Source: Candidatus Coprenecus merdigallinarum
GTDB lineage: Bacteria > Bacteroidota > Bacteroidia > Bacteroidales > UBA932
Assembly: GCA_018712545.1 (NCBI GenBank)
Contig: DVGV01000056.1
Span: forward strand, 1 to 40,916
DNA: 40,916 nucleotides
Direction of reading: 5' to 3'
The position numbers were made by a program, and so were the translations under genes. Positions 16,643-24,481 of the stretch are shown piece after piece (the first letter of the stretch is position 1; each line of letters opens with the position of its first letter). The notes beneath the pieces were generated by a model. It saw only the letters and a program-made list of their open reading frames with translations, was not told where the DNA came from and searched no databases.

Positions 16643-17695
16643 ATGACATCCGTACCTCAGGCCAAAGAGTTGGAAAAACTGTTGAATAAAGGGATGAAAG
16701 CCGCTATTATCAGCCACTTCAATCCTGACGGCGATGCTGTGGGCTCTTCCGCAGCCCTGCGTTCTTTCCTGTCGGACAGAGGCATCCACGCCACGTCCGT
16801 GACACCGTCCCCTGTTCCCGAGTTTCTGGATTTCCTGGACCCCGCGAAGGAGACCGTCTGCTATACGGAAGACAAGGAGAGGGCCCGCCGCGCCATCACG
16901 GATGCCGATGTCATATTCTGCCTGGACTTCAACAAGCTGGACCGCACCGAATGGCTGGCAGATACGATTGCCGGAGCCAAGGCGTTCAAGGTACTCATCG
17001 ACCACCACCCCGGACCCGACACCGGGCAGTTCGGCCTGATCATCTCCGATCCCGCGGCATCGTCCACATGCGAGCTGCTCTACCGTACCCTCCTGAGCCT
17101 CGCCTCCGTGGAATCCGACCCGTCGCGCCTGGGCCACTGCACCCTCACCGCCCTAGCCACCGGCATCATCACCGACACCAACAACTTCAGCAACTCCGTC
17201 ACCCCCGACACCTTCACCGCCGCATCCGACATGCTCCGTCTAGGGGTCAGTCTGGACAGCATCAACAACACCGTCTTCAAGCGTTATTCCGAGTCCCGCA
17301 TGCGCCTCATGGGGCATCTGCTGGCCGACTCGATGACCCTGCACCCGGGACTTAAGGCATCGACGATGATCATCACCATGGAGGACAGGGAACGGTACGG
17401 CTTCGCGGACGGAGACTCCGAAGGATTCGTCAACCTTCCGCTCATGATCAGGGACGTGGAGGTGTCGGCCCTCTTCAGTGAGACCAGGGACTACATCAGG
17501 GTATCCCTGCGGTCCAAGGGAGGCGTCGCAGTCAACGCCCTTGCCCGCTCCTTCTTCAACGGCGGAGGCCACGACAGGGCCGCAGGGGGCAGACTGTTCA
17601 TGCCAATAGGAGAAGTAAGGGACTATTTCCTGCAGTCATTGGAACAATTCTTGCAGAGCAACAGCCGGAATACTGAGCCGGAAACCGGAAAATGA
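16643..17695 (+). CDS. nrnA: DHH-family bifunctional nanoRNase / pAp phosphatase
   Basis: 350 residues from ATG 16643, chosen because the -7 box is just upstream and the family starts here. Motifs: SHFNPDGDAVGSSAAL (first metal motif), LDFNKLDR (second Asp), IDHHPGPD (DHH motif), GIITDTNNFSNS (fourth Asp), and the C-terminal DHHA1 substrate motif GGGHDRAAGG. The enzyme degrades 2-5-nt RNA and can dephosphorylate 3'-phosphoadenosine-5'-phosphate, finishing RNA turnover in the cytoplasm. It is the first gene of a tight operon with two FKBP-like lipoproteins and an SDR; the next start overlaps its stop (ATGA, 17692-17695). A cytoplasmic nanoRNase in one transcript with periplasmic lipoproteins is a recurring Bacteroidales arrangement as I recall, without a known functional reason. 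Confidence 0.92.
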   Translation: MTSVPQAKELEKLLNKGMKAAIISHFNPDGDAVGSSAALRSFLSDRGIHATSVTPSPVPEFLDFLDPAKETVCYTEDKERARRAITDADVIFCLDFNKLDRTEWLADTIAGAKAFKVLIDHHPGPDTGQFGLIISDPAASSTCELLYRTLLSLASVESDPSRLGHCTLTALATGIITDTNNFSNSVTPDTFTAASDMLRLGVSLDSINNTVFKRYSESRMRLMGHLLADSMTLHPGLKASTMIITMEDRERYGFADGDSEGFVNLPLMIRDVEVSALFSETRDYIRVSLRSKGGVAVNALARSFFNGGGHDRAAGGRLFMPIGEVRDYFLQSLEQFLQSNSRNTEPETGK

Positions 17696-18246
17696 GACAA
17701 ACCATATTATATATGACACTGCTTGCCGCCGCGGCAATGGCCTGCTCCTGCTCCAAGGAAAGCAAGGAGCTCACAGTCGCGGACCAGGAAGCCGCCATAG
17801 AGTCCTACATTTCGAGCAACTTCAGCGACTGCAGGGTGATACACCGCAACGGTTCCAACCGGATCGTTATTGACTCCACGGTCCTGAGCCTGCCGGACTC
17901 CCTGGAATACGGCGACTCACTGCATTTCTACTACGCCGGATATATTTTCACCTCCTCGCCCACCGGACTTTTCTGCACCAACAATGAGACGGTAGCTGCC
18001 GAAAGCGGATACAATGTCTCTGACCCGGACTTCTCCGTAAGAAAGACTCTCTTCACGGAGGACTGCATGATCAGCGGACTGGTCAACGGGCTCTACGGAG
18101 TGCGTCAGGGAGAGCACTGCATCGTGCTGTTCTCGGCCAAACACGGATTTTACGACGACCGCGTCTACAACATACCGAAACTCTCTGCGCTGGCCTTCGA
18201 GATATGGGTAGAGAGAGTCATCAAAAAAGAGAATTTTACAAAATGA
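17692..18246 (+). CDS. Lipoprotein with a divergent FKBP-type peptidyl-prolyl isomerase domain
   Basis: 184 residues. The N-terminus is a lipoprotein signal (hydrophobic stretch to AAMACSC, lipidated Cys18 or Cys20). The rest has the FKBP outline: YGDSLHFYYAGYIF (usual HYTG strand), DCMISGLVNGLYGVRQGEH (usual VIxGxxEGLxGMxxGE), GFYDDRVYNIPKLSALAFEI (usual YGxxxxxxIPpnsxLxFxVEL). Several active-site aromatic residues differ from canonical FKBPs, so isomerase activity is uncertain. Expected in the periplasm, anchored to a membrane. It overlaps nrnA and the next lipoprotein by four bases each (ATGA), so translation is probably coupled. Confidence 0.85.
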   Translation: MRQTILYMTLLAAAAMACSCSKESKELTVADQEAAIESYISSNFSDCRVIHRNGSNRIVIDSTVLSLPDSLEYGDSLHFYYAGYIFTSSPTGLFCTNNETVAAESGYNVSDPDFSVRKTLFTEDCMISGLVNGLYGVRQGEHCIVLFSAKHGFYDDRVYNIPKLSALAFEIWVERVIKKENFTK

Positions 18247-19226
18247 AGACACTGTTCAAGATTTTACTGCTGGCCTCGGCAGCGGCTGCCGCTGCCTCAT
18301 GCGCGGTGGAGAAGGAAGAATCTCCCGAATCCGTCCAGGAGCGCATCCTCAAAGCCTTCGTCAAGAAGTATTACCCCGATGCCGTCAGGAAACCTTCGGG
18401 AATGTACATAATAGACAGCATACCGGGCACAGGACGCACCCCGCAGGACACATCCTACGTACTGGTGGACTACACCATCACCTACCTCAACGGCACATAC
18501 AACTCCTACACTTCCGACAGCGTGGCCAAGCAGCTCGGAACCTTCACCTACTCCGGATACTATGACCCGCGCGTATGGTCCCTCCGCGACAACACACCCG
18601 GTGTCATCGAGCTGCTCACAGGCATGCGCGAAGGCGGATCGGTCAAGGCAATAGTCCCCGCCACCCTGCTGGACGAGGAGAGCGGCACGGAGATTACCGA
18701 AGGCGACGGCTCGTCGAAGATCTATGAGATAAGGCTGGTGGAAGTCATCGACAACATCAATCAGTACCAGTTCGACCAGATAGAGGATTTCGTCGCGGCC
18801 AGATATCCTGACATCACGGATTCCACCACATACGGATTCTACTTCCACAAGTACAACACCAACCTGCTCGACACTGTCAAGAACAACGAGAGCATGCAGG
18901 TACGCTACATCGGAAGATACCTCAACGGCACCGTCTTCGACACCAACATAGAGGACTCCGCCAAAAAATACCGCATCTACTCCAGCGGCGGCAGCTATAC
19001 TACCCTGGCCTACAAATTTCTCGATGACAGTTCCAAGGCCATGACCGAAAACAAGTTCGTACCGGGATTCAACAAGGCTCTCTACTCCATGAACTACGAA
19101 GAGCACGCAGTCACTGTCTTCTACTCCGGACTGGGATACGGGGATGACGGAAGCGGCAACGTACCGGGATTCGTGCCACTGTGCTTCGAGCTATGGATTG
19201 AAGCCGATGAAGAGGAGGATGAATAA
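18243..19226 (+). CDS. Lipoprotein with two FKBP-like domains
   Basis: 327 residues from ATG 18243, which overlaps the preceding stop. The signal LLLASAAAAAASC gives a lipidated Cys20. Two FKBP-like units follow, about 55-180 (VLVDYTITYLNGTY ... GVIELLTGMREGGSVKAIVP ... KIYEIRLVEVID) and about 190-325 (MQVRYIGRYLNGTVFDTN ... FVPGFNKALYSM ... VPGFVPLCFELWIE). The second keeps a more canonical strand (RYIGRYLNGTVFDTN) and IP-like end. It probably arose by duplication of an ancestor shared with the upstream gene. Likely a periplasmic chaperone or isomerase tethered by lipid. The C-terminus is acidic (EADEEEDE). Confidence 0.85.
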   Translation: MKTLFKILLLASAAAAAASCAVEKEESPESVQERILKAFVKKYYPDAVRKPSGMYIIDSIPGTGRTPQDTSYVLVDYTITYLNGTYNSYTSDSVAKQLGTFTYSGYYDPRVWSLRDNTPGVIELLTGMREGGSVKAIVPATLLDEESGTEITEGDGSSKIYEIRLVEVIDNINQYQFDQIEDFVAARYPDITDSTTYGFYFHKYNTNLLDTVKNNESMQVRYIGRYLNGTVFDTNIEDSAKKYRIYSSGGSYTTLAYKFLDDSSKAMTENKFVPGFNKALYSMNYEEHAVTVFYSGLGYGDDGSGNVPGFVPLCFELWIEADEEEDE

Positions 19227-20676
19227 AAAGACAGTCTTTATCACCGGCGCCACCGGCAATATGGGAGGCGCCGCATTCCGGGAGCTGCTGCAGCGCTCCG
19301 ACAGGTTCGACATAGTCCTTCTGGCAAGGCCCGGCAAGAAGAATATCAAGAAGCTAAGACAATATCAGGACAATCCCTCCGTCCGCATCATCTGGGGCGA
19401 CCTCACGGACTATGAGGCGGTGCTCAAGGGTGTCACGGGAGCGGACTACGTCCTGCACATCGGCGGTATGGTATCACCGGCTGCGGACATGTATCCGGAG
19501 CGTACCCTTAAGGTCAATGTCCAGGGCGCGCAGAACGTCGTCCGGGCCATCAAGGCCCAGCCCCGCCCGGATGAAATAGGAGCGGTGTACATCGGTTCGG
19601 TGGCCCAGGTGGGCAATCACCTGCCGCCCCGGCACTGGGGCCGCTGCGGCGATCCCATCTACACCAGCGTCTACGACTGGTACTCCGTGTCCAAATGCCT
19701 GGCAGAGCTGGTCTTCGCCGAATCGGGACTGAAGCGCTGGGCATCCATCCGCCAGACCGGCATGCTCTACCCTGACCTGCTCAAGAAGGCCAACGACCCG
19801 ATAGCCTGCCACGTTCCCCTGCGCGGAGTGCTGGAATGGAGCACCCTCGAGGACTCCGGCCGGGTCTGCGCCAATGTCTGCGAGGACGGTGTCCCGGAAG
19901 AGTTCTGGAGAGGCTTCTACAACCTCAGCAGCGGAGCCCCGTTCCGTCTGACCAACTACGAGTTCGAGTCGATGCTCCTGCGGGGCATGGGCTGCCCTCC
20001 CGTAGAGAAGGTCTTCGGTGTCAACTGGTTTGCCACAAAGAACTTTCACGGCGAATGGTATCTCGATGCCGACCGGCTGGAAGAATACCTGCATTTCAGG
20101 GAAGGTATCACGGCGGAAGAATATTTCCGGCAGATGAAACGGCAGCTGCCCTGGTATTTCTCCCTCGCCCCCATAGCTCCGGCCTTCGCTATCAAGGCGT
20201 TCATGCGGCATGTGGCCGTCAGCAACCCCTTAGGCACCCTCTACTGGATCAAGCACGGGGACACCGGGCGCATCAAGGCCCACTTCGGCTCTATCGAAGA
20301 ATGGAAGGCCATCCCCTCATGGAAGGAAATGGACCTGAGCCGTCCTTCCGACCGCCCCGAGGACGCTGTCGTCCTGGACCACGGCTACGACGAGACCAAG
20401 CCGCTTTCGGAACTGAATATCGAGGATATGCGGGCTGCCGCCGGATTCCGCGGCGGAGAATGTCTCTCGGAGACCATGACCCCGGGCGATCTCTTCACCC
20501 CCCTGCGGTGGCGCTGCCAGTTCGGCCACGAGTTCGGGATGTCTCCCAACACCGTCCTCCGCGGCGGCCACTGGTGCCCCGACTGCCTGCCCAAATACGA
20601 CCCCTCCAATCCCAATCCCTGGAATTTCGAGGCCATCGCCGCCGGCAATCCGTTCTTCGCACAGGTGCTTGACTGA
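19207..20676 (+). CDS. SDR-family NAD(P)-dependent epimerase/dehydratase with a C-terminal zinc ribbon
   Basis: 489 residues from ATG 19207; a second ATG at 19219 directly after an AGGAGG is possible, and either overlaps the previous stop. The N-terminus is an extended SDR: VFITGATGNMGGAAF nucleotide loop, DLTDYEAVLKGVTGADYVLH, and catalytic YxxxK in WYSVSK near residue 160. After the substrate domain (to about 400) comes a compact Cys/His cluster, WRCQFGHEFG (about 435) and GHWCPDC (about 456-461), that looks like the treble-clef zinc ribbon of the PF14311 type. That addition is not part of ordinary epimerases. The substrate is unknown. Last gene of the nrnA operon. Confidence 0.85.
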   Translation: MKRRMNKKTVFITGATGNMGGAAFRELLQRSDRFDIVLLARPGKKNIKKLRQYQDNPSVRIIWGDLTDYEAVLKGVTGADYVLHIGGMVSPAADMYPERTLKVNVQGAQNVVRAIKAQPRPDEIGAVYIGSVAQVGNHLPPRHWGRCGDPIYTSVYDWYSVSKCLAELVFAESGLKRWASIRQTGMLYPDLLKKANDPIACHVPLRGVLEWSTLEDSGRVCANVCEDGVPEEFWRGFYNLSSGAPFRLTNYEFESMLLRGMGCPPVEKVFGVNWFATKNFHGEWYLDADRLEEYLHFREGITAEEYFRQMKRQLPWYFSLAPIAPAFAIKAFMRHVAVSNPLGTLYWIKHGDTGRIKAHFGSIEEWKAIPSWKEMDLSRPSDRPEDAVVLDHGYDETKPLSELNIEDMRAAAGFRGGECLSETMTPGDLFTPLRWRCQFGHEFGMSPNTVLRGGHWCPDCLPKYDPSNPNPWNFEAIAAGNPFFAQVLD

Positions 20677-20800
20677 TTACCTGAGGGAGGCTTAAGTCGC
20701 CTCGCTCCAATTACGTTCATTCGGTTCACCACATCCGGCAACTATATTTTGCAGGGCTGATGGGTGCACTTCTAAGTCACTCATTATAAATGCATTCTGA

Positions 20801-20853
20801 TTTTGAAGCTCTGCCATAAGCCATTTGAAAAGCCTTACGGCAGAGCTTCAAAA
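20801..20853. repeat. Large inverted repeat in the intergenic region
   Basis: Two perfectly complementary 15-base arms (20801-20815, TTTTGAAGCTCTGCC, and 20839-20853) with a 23-base loop that can pair further. It lies between the convergent SDR and cytidylate-kinase-like genes. There is no T-tract outside the stem on either strand, so it is not a textbook terminator. The stem is long enough to be a repetitive-element remnant or an RNA-stability structure. Confidence 0.6.
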
Positions 20854-20894
20854 ACGCAACATTCTACCAATCAGACGATTAACAGCATAGTTAT

Positions 20895-20933
20895 CTCCCC
20901 GACAATATTTAGTTAAGAGGATTAGTCGGGGAG
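20895..20933 (-). terminator. Hairpin directly after the cytidylate-kinase-like stop (terminator without T-tract)
   Basis: Perfect 9-base stem CTCCCCGAC / GTCGGGGAG (20895-20903 and 20925-20933) with a 21-base loop, starting next to the stop codon at 20934. The minus strand lacks a clear U-run after it, so it may act as a 3'-end stabiliser as much as a terminator. Confidence 0.5.
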
Positions 20934-21578
20934 TCAGCGTTGCGGAAGGATCTTGTCGCGGACGATGGCGACGATGCGGTCGGCGGTCTCCTCCTCACCG
21001 AAGAGGGAGGTGCTCAGGCACAGGTCGTATGAGGCGGAGTCTCCCCACTTCTTGAAGGTGAAGTAGTTGTAGTACTCGGCACGCTTGCGGTCGCACTCCC
21101 TGATCCGGGCCTCGGCCTCCTCAGAAGTGACGGACAGCAGCTTCGAGAGACGCTCTATGCGGTCTTCCAGCGTGGCCGTGATGAACACTGACAGCACCCG
21201 CGGACGGTCGCGCAGAATGTAGTCGGCGCAGCGGCCCACGAAGACACCGGGGCCCTTGTCGGCCAGCATCTCTATGGTCCGGCTCTGAATCTTGAAAAGA
21301 TTGTTGTTGCCCAGATAACTCTCGGTATCGAGATATCCGCCCGAGAAGAACGGGATATGCATCCCGGCGAAGCCGCCGAGAATGGGGACGGTGGGCTTCT
21401 CGTCCACCTTCTCGAAATATTCGGGATCCAGTCCGCTGTCCTTTGCTGCCTGGTTGATTATCTCCTTATCGTAGAACGCTATCCCCATCTTCCTGGAGAT
21501 GGCCAGCGCCACGTTGCGGCCGCCGCTGCCGAGCTGACGTCCTATACAGACGGCGAAATTATGACTGTAGCTGTTCAT
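20934..21578 (-). CDS. Cytidylate kinase-like family protein
   Basis: 214 residues from ATG 21578; the next upstream in-frame start would be a GTG. It matches the cytidylate-kinase-like family (PF13189): CIGRQLGSGGRNVALAIS is the P-loop-like start (GRxxGSGGxxVA), IAFYDKEIINQAA, GVFVGRCADYIL, and the C-terminal YYNYFTFKKWGDSASYDLCL. It is smaller and different from the canonical Cmk that phosphorylates CMP; the true substrate of this family is not settled. Its start overlaps the stop of the MATE transporter by 20 bases, so the two are probably co-transcribed from the MATE promoter. Confidence 0.85.
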   Translation of the reverse strand: MNSYSHNFAVCIGRQLGSGGRNVALAISRKMGIAFYDKEIINQAAKDSGLDPEYFEKVDEKPTVPILGGFAGMHIPFFSGGYLDTESYLGNNNLFKIQSRTIEMLADKGPGVFVGRCADYILRDRPRVLSVFITATLEDRIERLSKLLSVTSEEAEARIRECDRKRAEYYNYFTFKKWGDSASYDLCLSTSLFGEEETADRIVAIVRDKILPQR

Positions 21579-22917
21579 GAGCACGGTTTTTCTTAATGAA
21601 GTTCAACAATAATGCGACACCTACGACACTGGCCAGGAAGTCAGACACCATAAAGCTGACCCACACTCCGGCGATGTCGAAGAACAGGGGAAGTATCCAC
21701 AGACAGGGTATCAGGAAGATAAGCTGGCGGGACAGGGAGAGGAAGATGGCCTGACGGGGCTTGCCGATACTCTGGAAGAAGTTGCCGATGACCATCGACA
21801 GGGACACCAGCGGGAACATGCCGACCACCAGGCGCATACCCTTTATCGACTTCTCCTTCAGCTCCGGGTCGTCGGTAAAGATGGAGACCACCAGTCCGGG
21901 GCAGAGCTCGCCGATCAGGAAGCCGGCTGTCAGCACCACCGTACCGTACAGCAGGGTCTTCTTCAGCACCTCGTAGACGCGGGACATCTGCCGCGCACCG
22001 TAGTTGTAGCCGGCGATAGGCTGCATGCCCTGGGTCAGTCCGGAGACTATCATAATGAAGACGAAGGAGATACGGTTGACTATACCGTAGGCTCCGATGG
22101 CCAGGTCTCCTCCGTAGGTCTTTAGCCTCATGTTGATGATGATGACCACGAAGCAGGCCACGAAGTTCATCAGGAAGGGAGCCAGGCCGATGACTATCGA
22201 ATCCTTGACGATCCTGCGGTCCAGCCTGAAGATACCTCTCTCGAAGTGTATCAGCTCCCGCTTGTCGCAGAACCAGTAGACCACCAGTATCAGCGCTACT
22301 ATCTGGGCCAGGATGGTGGCCACGGCCGCGCCTCGGATGCCCATGTCGAAGGTAAAGATGAACAGGGGGTCGAGGGCAGCGTTGAGCAGCACCGTCATGA
22401 TGGTCGCCGACATGGCCTTCTTGGGATGGCCGGCGGAGCGGAGCAGGGAGTTGAGTCCGAAATAGATGTGGGTGATCACGTTGCCTGCAAGGATTATCTC
22501 CATGTACTCGCGGGCATAGGTTATGGTGTTCTCGCTCGCCCCGAAGAAATAGAGTATCGGGTCGAGGAAGGCCATGGCCACTATAGTAAAGAGCAGACCT
22601 ATTATAAAATTGAGGACCACCACGTTGCCAAGCACCTTCTTGGCGATGTCGTAGTTCTTCTGGCCCAGCAGCATCGAGGCCATGGTCGAGGCTCCGACTC
22701 CGACGAGTGTGCCGAAGGCGGCGGCCAGGTTCATGAAAGGGAAGGTAAGGGCCAGTCCGGAAATGGCATAAGGCCCTACTCCGTGGCCGATGAAGATGGC
22801 ATCCACCATATTGTAGAGCGAAGAGGCGGTCATGGCGATGATCGCCGGTATAGCATACTGTTTCAGCAGTTTGGGGATTCTCTCAGTCCCCAGTTCGGTA
22901 GGAACTCTTGCATTCAT
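21559..22917 (-). CDS. MATE family multidrug/Na+ antiporter (MepA-like)
   Basis: 452 residues, ATG at 22917. A multi-pass membrane protein with the two-fold MATE repeat: N-half start RIPKLLKQYAIPAIIAMTAS, then SLYNMVDAIFIGHGVGPYAISG (the conserved NxxDxxFIG stretch), and C-half SGLTQGMQPIAGYNYGAR (the QGxxPxxGYNYGA motif). MATE proteins export cationic drugs or metabolites in exchange for Na+ or H+. Length is normal. Its -7 promoter box ends only four bases upstream of the ATG, so the mRNA may be leaderless. It is divergent from cstA and followed by the cytidylate-kinase-like gene. The substrate cannot be told from the sequence. Confidence 0.92.
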   Translation of the reverse strand: MNARVPTELGTERIPKLLKQYAIPAIIAMTASSLYNMVDAIFIGHGVGPYAISGLALTFPFMNLAAAFGTLVGVGASTMASMLLGQKNYDIAKKVLGNVVVLNFIIGLLFTIVAMAFLDPILYFFGASENTITYAREYMEIILAGNVITHIYFGLNSLLRSAGHPKKAMSATIMTVLLNAALDPLFIFTFDMGIRGAAVATILAQIVALILVVYWFCDKRELIHFERGIFRLDRRIVKDSIVIGLAPFLMNFVACFVVIIINMRLKTYGGDLAIGAYGIVNRISFVFIMIVSGLTQGMQPIAGYNYGARQMSRVYEVLKKTLLYGTVVLTAGFLIGELCPGLVVSIFTDDPELKEKSIKGMRLVVGMFPLVSLSMVIGNFFQSIGKPRQAIFLSLSRQLIFLIPCLWILPLFFDIAGVWVSFMVSDFLASVVGVALLLNFIKKNRAHEQLQS

Positions 22918-22921
22918 GCCG

Positions 22922-22929
22922 CAAAATTA
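22922..22929 (-). promoter_or_regulatory. -7 promoter box (TAATTTTG) abutting the MATE start codon
   Basis: Exact TAnnTTTG on the minus strand, ending four bases before the ATG at 22917. The transcription start would fall at or next to the ATG, giving a leaderless or nearly leaderless mRNA. No good -33 TTTG at 19 bases. Confidence 0.5.
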
Positions 22930-22964
22930 CACAAATCCTGCTAACATTTTCCGGAAGAAAGTCA

Positions 22965-22972
22965 TAAATTTG
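22965..22972 (+). promoter_or_regulatory. -7 promoter box (TAAATTTG) of cstA
   Basis: Exact TAnnTTTG, 34 bases before the cstA ATG at 23007. The -33 region is not recognisable. Confidence 0.5.
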
Positions 22973-23006
22973 CACCTCGATTTTTAACCCGCAAAACCTC
23001 GAACCG

Positions 23007-24470
23007 ATGATTACATTTATCGCCTGTCTCGCAGCCCTCGTACTCGGCTACTTCACTTACGGAAAATTCGTAGAACGCTTCTTCGGGGTCTCATCCGACC
23101 GCCCCACCCCTGCCAAGCGCCTGGCCGACGGCGTGGACTACCAGGAGATGAAGCCCTGGAGGATATTCATCATCCAGTTCCTCAATATAGCCGGCCTCGG
23201 CCCCATCTTCGGAGCCATCCTCGGCGCTGCCTACGGCCCGGTGGCATACGTCTGGATAGTCCTCGGCTGCATCTTCATGGGAGCGGCCCACGACTTCTTC
23301 TCAGGCATGCTCTCGGTGCGCAACGACGGCATGAGCCTGCCGGACATGGTGGGAAAATACCTCGGAAGCGGGGTCAAGAAGTTCCTCGTCTTCTTCTCTG
23401 CCTTCATCCTGATAGCAGTGGGTGTCTCCTTCGTCACCGGCCCTGCCGACCTGCTGCACACCCTCACGGGCTGGGACAAGCGCATCTGGCTCTACATCGT
23501 ATTTGCTTACTACATCATAGCGACCCTGCTCCCGGTGGACAAGATCATCGGCAAGCTCTACCCTATATTCGGCGCCGTCCTGCTCTTCATGGCCGTAGCC
23601 ATAGCCGGAGCAATGCTCGTAAAGGGCTTCTCCGGAGACATACACCTCACAGAGCTGACCGCCGGCAGCATCCGCAACTTCCACTCCAACCCCGAGAGCA
23701 ACATCCTCATTCCCATGCTCTTCGTAGTCATCTCCTGCGGAGCCATCTCCGGATTCCACTCCACTCAGAGCCCCATCATGGCCCGCTGCCTGAGCGATGA
23801 GAAGTACGGCCGTCCCATATTTTACGGAGCCATGATAGCCGAGGGCATAGTGGCCATGATCTGGGCCACAGCCGCCATAGCCTACTTCGGCGGTCCGGAA
23901 GGCCTCAACGCCGCAGCCGACGCCGGCAAGACACCCGCCATCATGGTCGACGAGATCTGCCAGTCGTGGCTGGGTCAGGTCGGAGCGGTGATAGCGATTC
24001 TCGGAGTGGTGGTCTGCCCCATCACCTCCGGCGACACAGCCTTCCGCAGCCTCCGTCTCACGATAGGCGACGCCCTGAAATTCAACCAGAAGCCCATACG
24101 CAACCGCCTTATCATAGCAGTGCCTATATTCGTAGTGGCATTTATCCTCTGCAAGGTGGACTTCTCCACTATCTGGAAATACGTGGGTATCGGCAACCAG
24201 GTGCTGGCGACCGTAGTGACATGGACCGCAGCGGCCTACCTCGTCCGCAACGGCCGCAGCCACCTGATGATGTCCCTGCCCGCCACCTTCCTGACCTTCA
24301 TCTGCGTATGCTATTTCATGATTGCTCCTTACAATGTAGGAGGACTCTCCCTGTCCTCTACCGTAAGCTACATCACAGGAGTCACCGCAGCCCTGGGCCT
24401 GTTCACATTCTTCGTGATAAAAACAAAAAAGCTGAGAGGACAGATCCCCTCAGCTTCCTATAAAGATTGA
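23007..24470 (+). CDS. cstA: Carbon starvation protein A family transporter (short form)
   Basis: 487 residues, ATG at 23007. CstA family: MITFIACLAALVLGYFTYGKF at the N-terminus, FLNIAGLGPIFGAILGAAYGP (highly conserved loop), MGAAHDFFSGMLSVRNDGMSLP, GFHSTQSPIMARC, and CPITSGDTAFRSLRL. About 13 or more membrane segments are expected. E. coli CstA and its paralogue BtsT import peptides or pyruvate; this short form (about 480 against 700 residues) is common in anaerobes and its substrate is not established. The last codons form the terminator hairpin of the convergent buk operon (24421-24456). Confidence 0.92.
   Translation: MITFIACLAALVLGYFTYGKFVERFFGVSSDRPTPAKRLADGVDYQEMKPWRIFIIQFLNIAGLGPIFGAILGAAYGPVAYVWIVLGCIFMGAAHDFFSGMLSVRNDGMSLPDMVGKYLGSGVKKFLVFFSAFILIAVGVSFVTGPADLLHTLTGWDKRIWLYIVFAYYIIATLLPVDKIIGKLYPIFGAVLLFMAVAIAGAMLVKGFSGDIHLTELTAGSIRNFHSNPESNILIPMLFVVISCGAISGFHSTQSPIMARCLSDEKYGRPIFYGAMIAEGIVAMIWATAAIAYFGGPEGLNAAADAGKTPAIMVDEICQSWLGQVGAVIAILGVVVCPITSGDTAFRSLRLTIGDALKFNQKPIRNRLIIAVPIFVVAFILCKVDFSTIWKYVGIGNQVLATVVTWTAAAYLVRNGRSHLMMSLPATFLTFICVCYFMIAPYNVGGLSLSSTVSYITGVTAALGLFTFFVIKTKKLRGQIPSASYKD
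24421..24456 (-). terminator. Terminator of the ackA-ptb-buk operon, inside the cstA coding sequence
   Basis: On the minus strand, an 11-base stem with one mismatch (24429-24439 and 24446-24456), then a T-rich tract (24421-24430 read as TTTTTTGTTT). It begins 26 bases after the buk stop and lies wholly within the last codons of the convergent cstA. Confidence 0.75.
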
Positions 24471-24481
24471 TTCGGAAAAAA

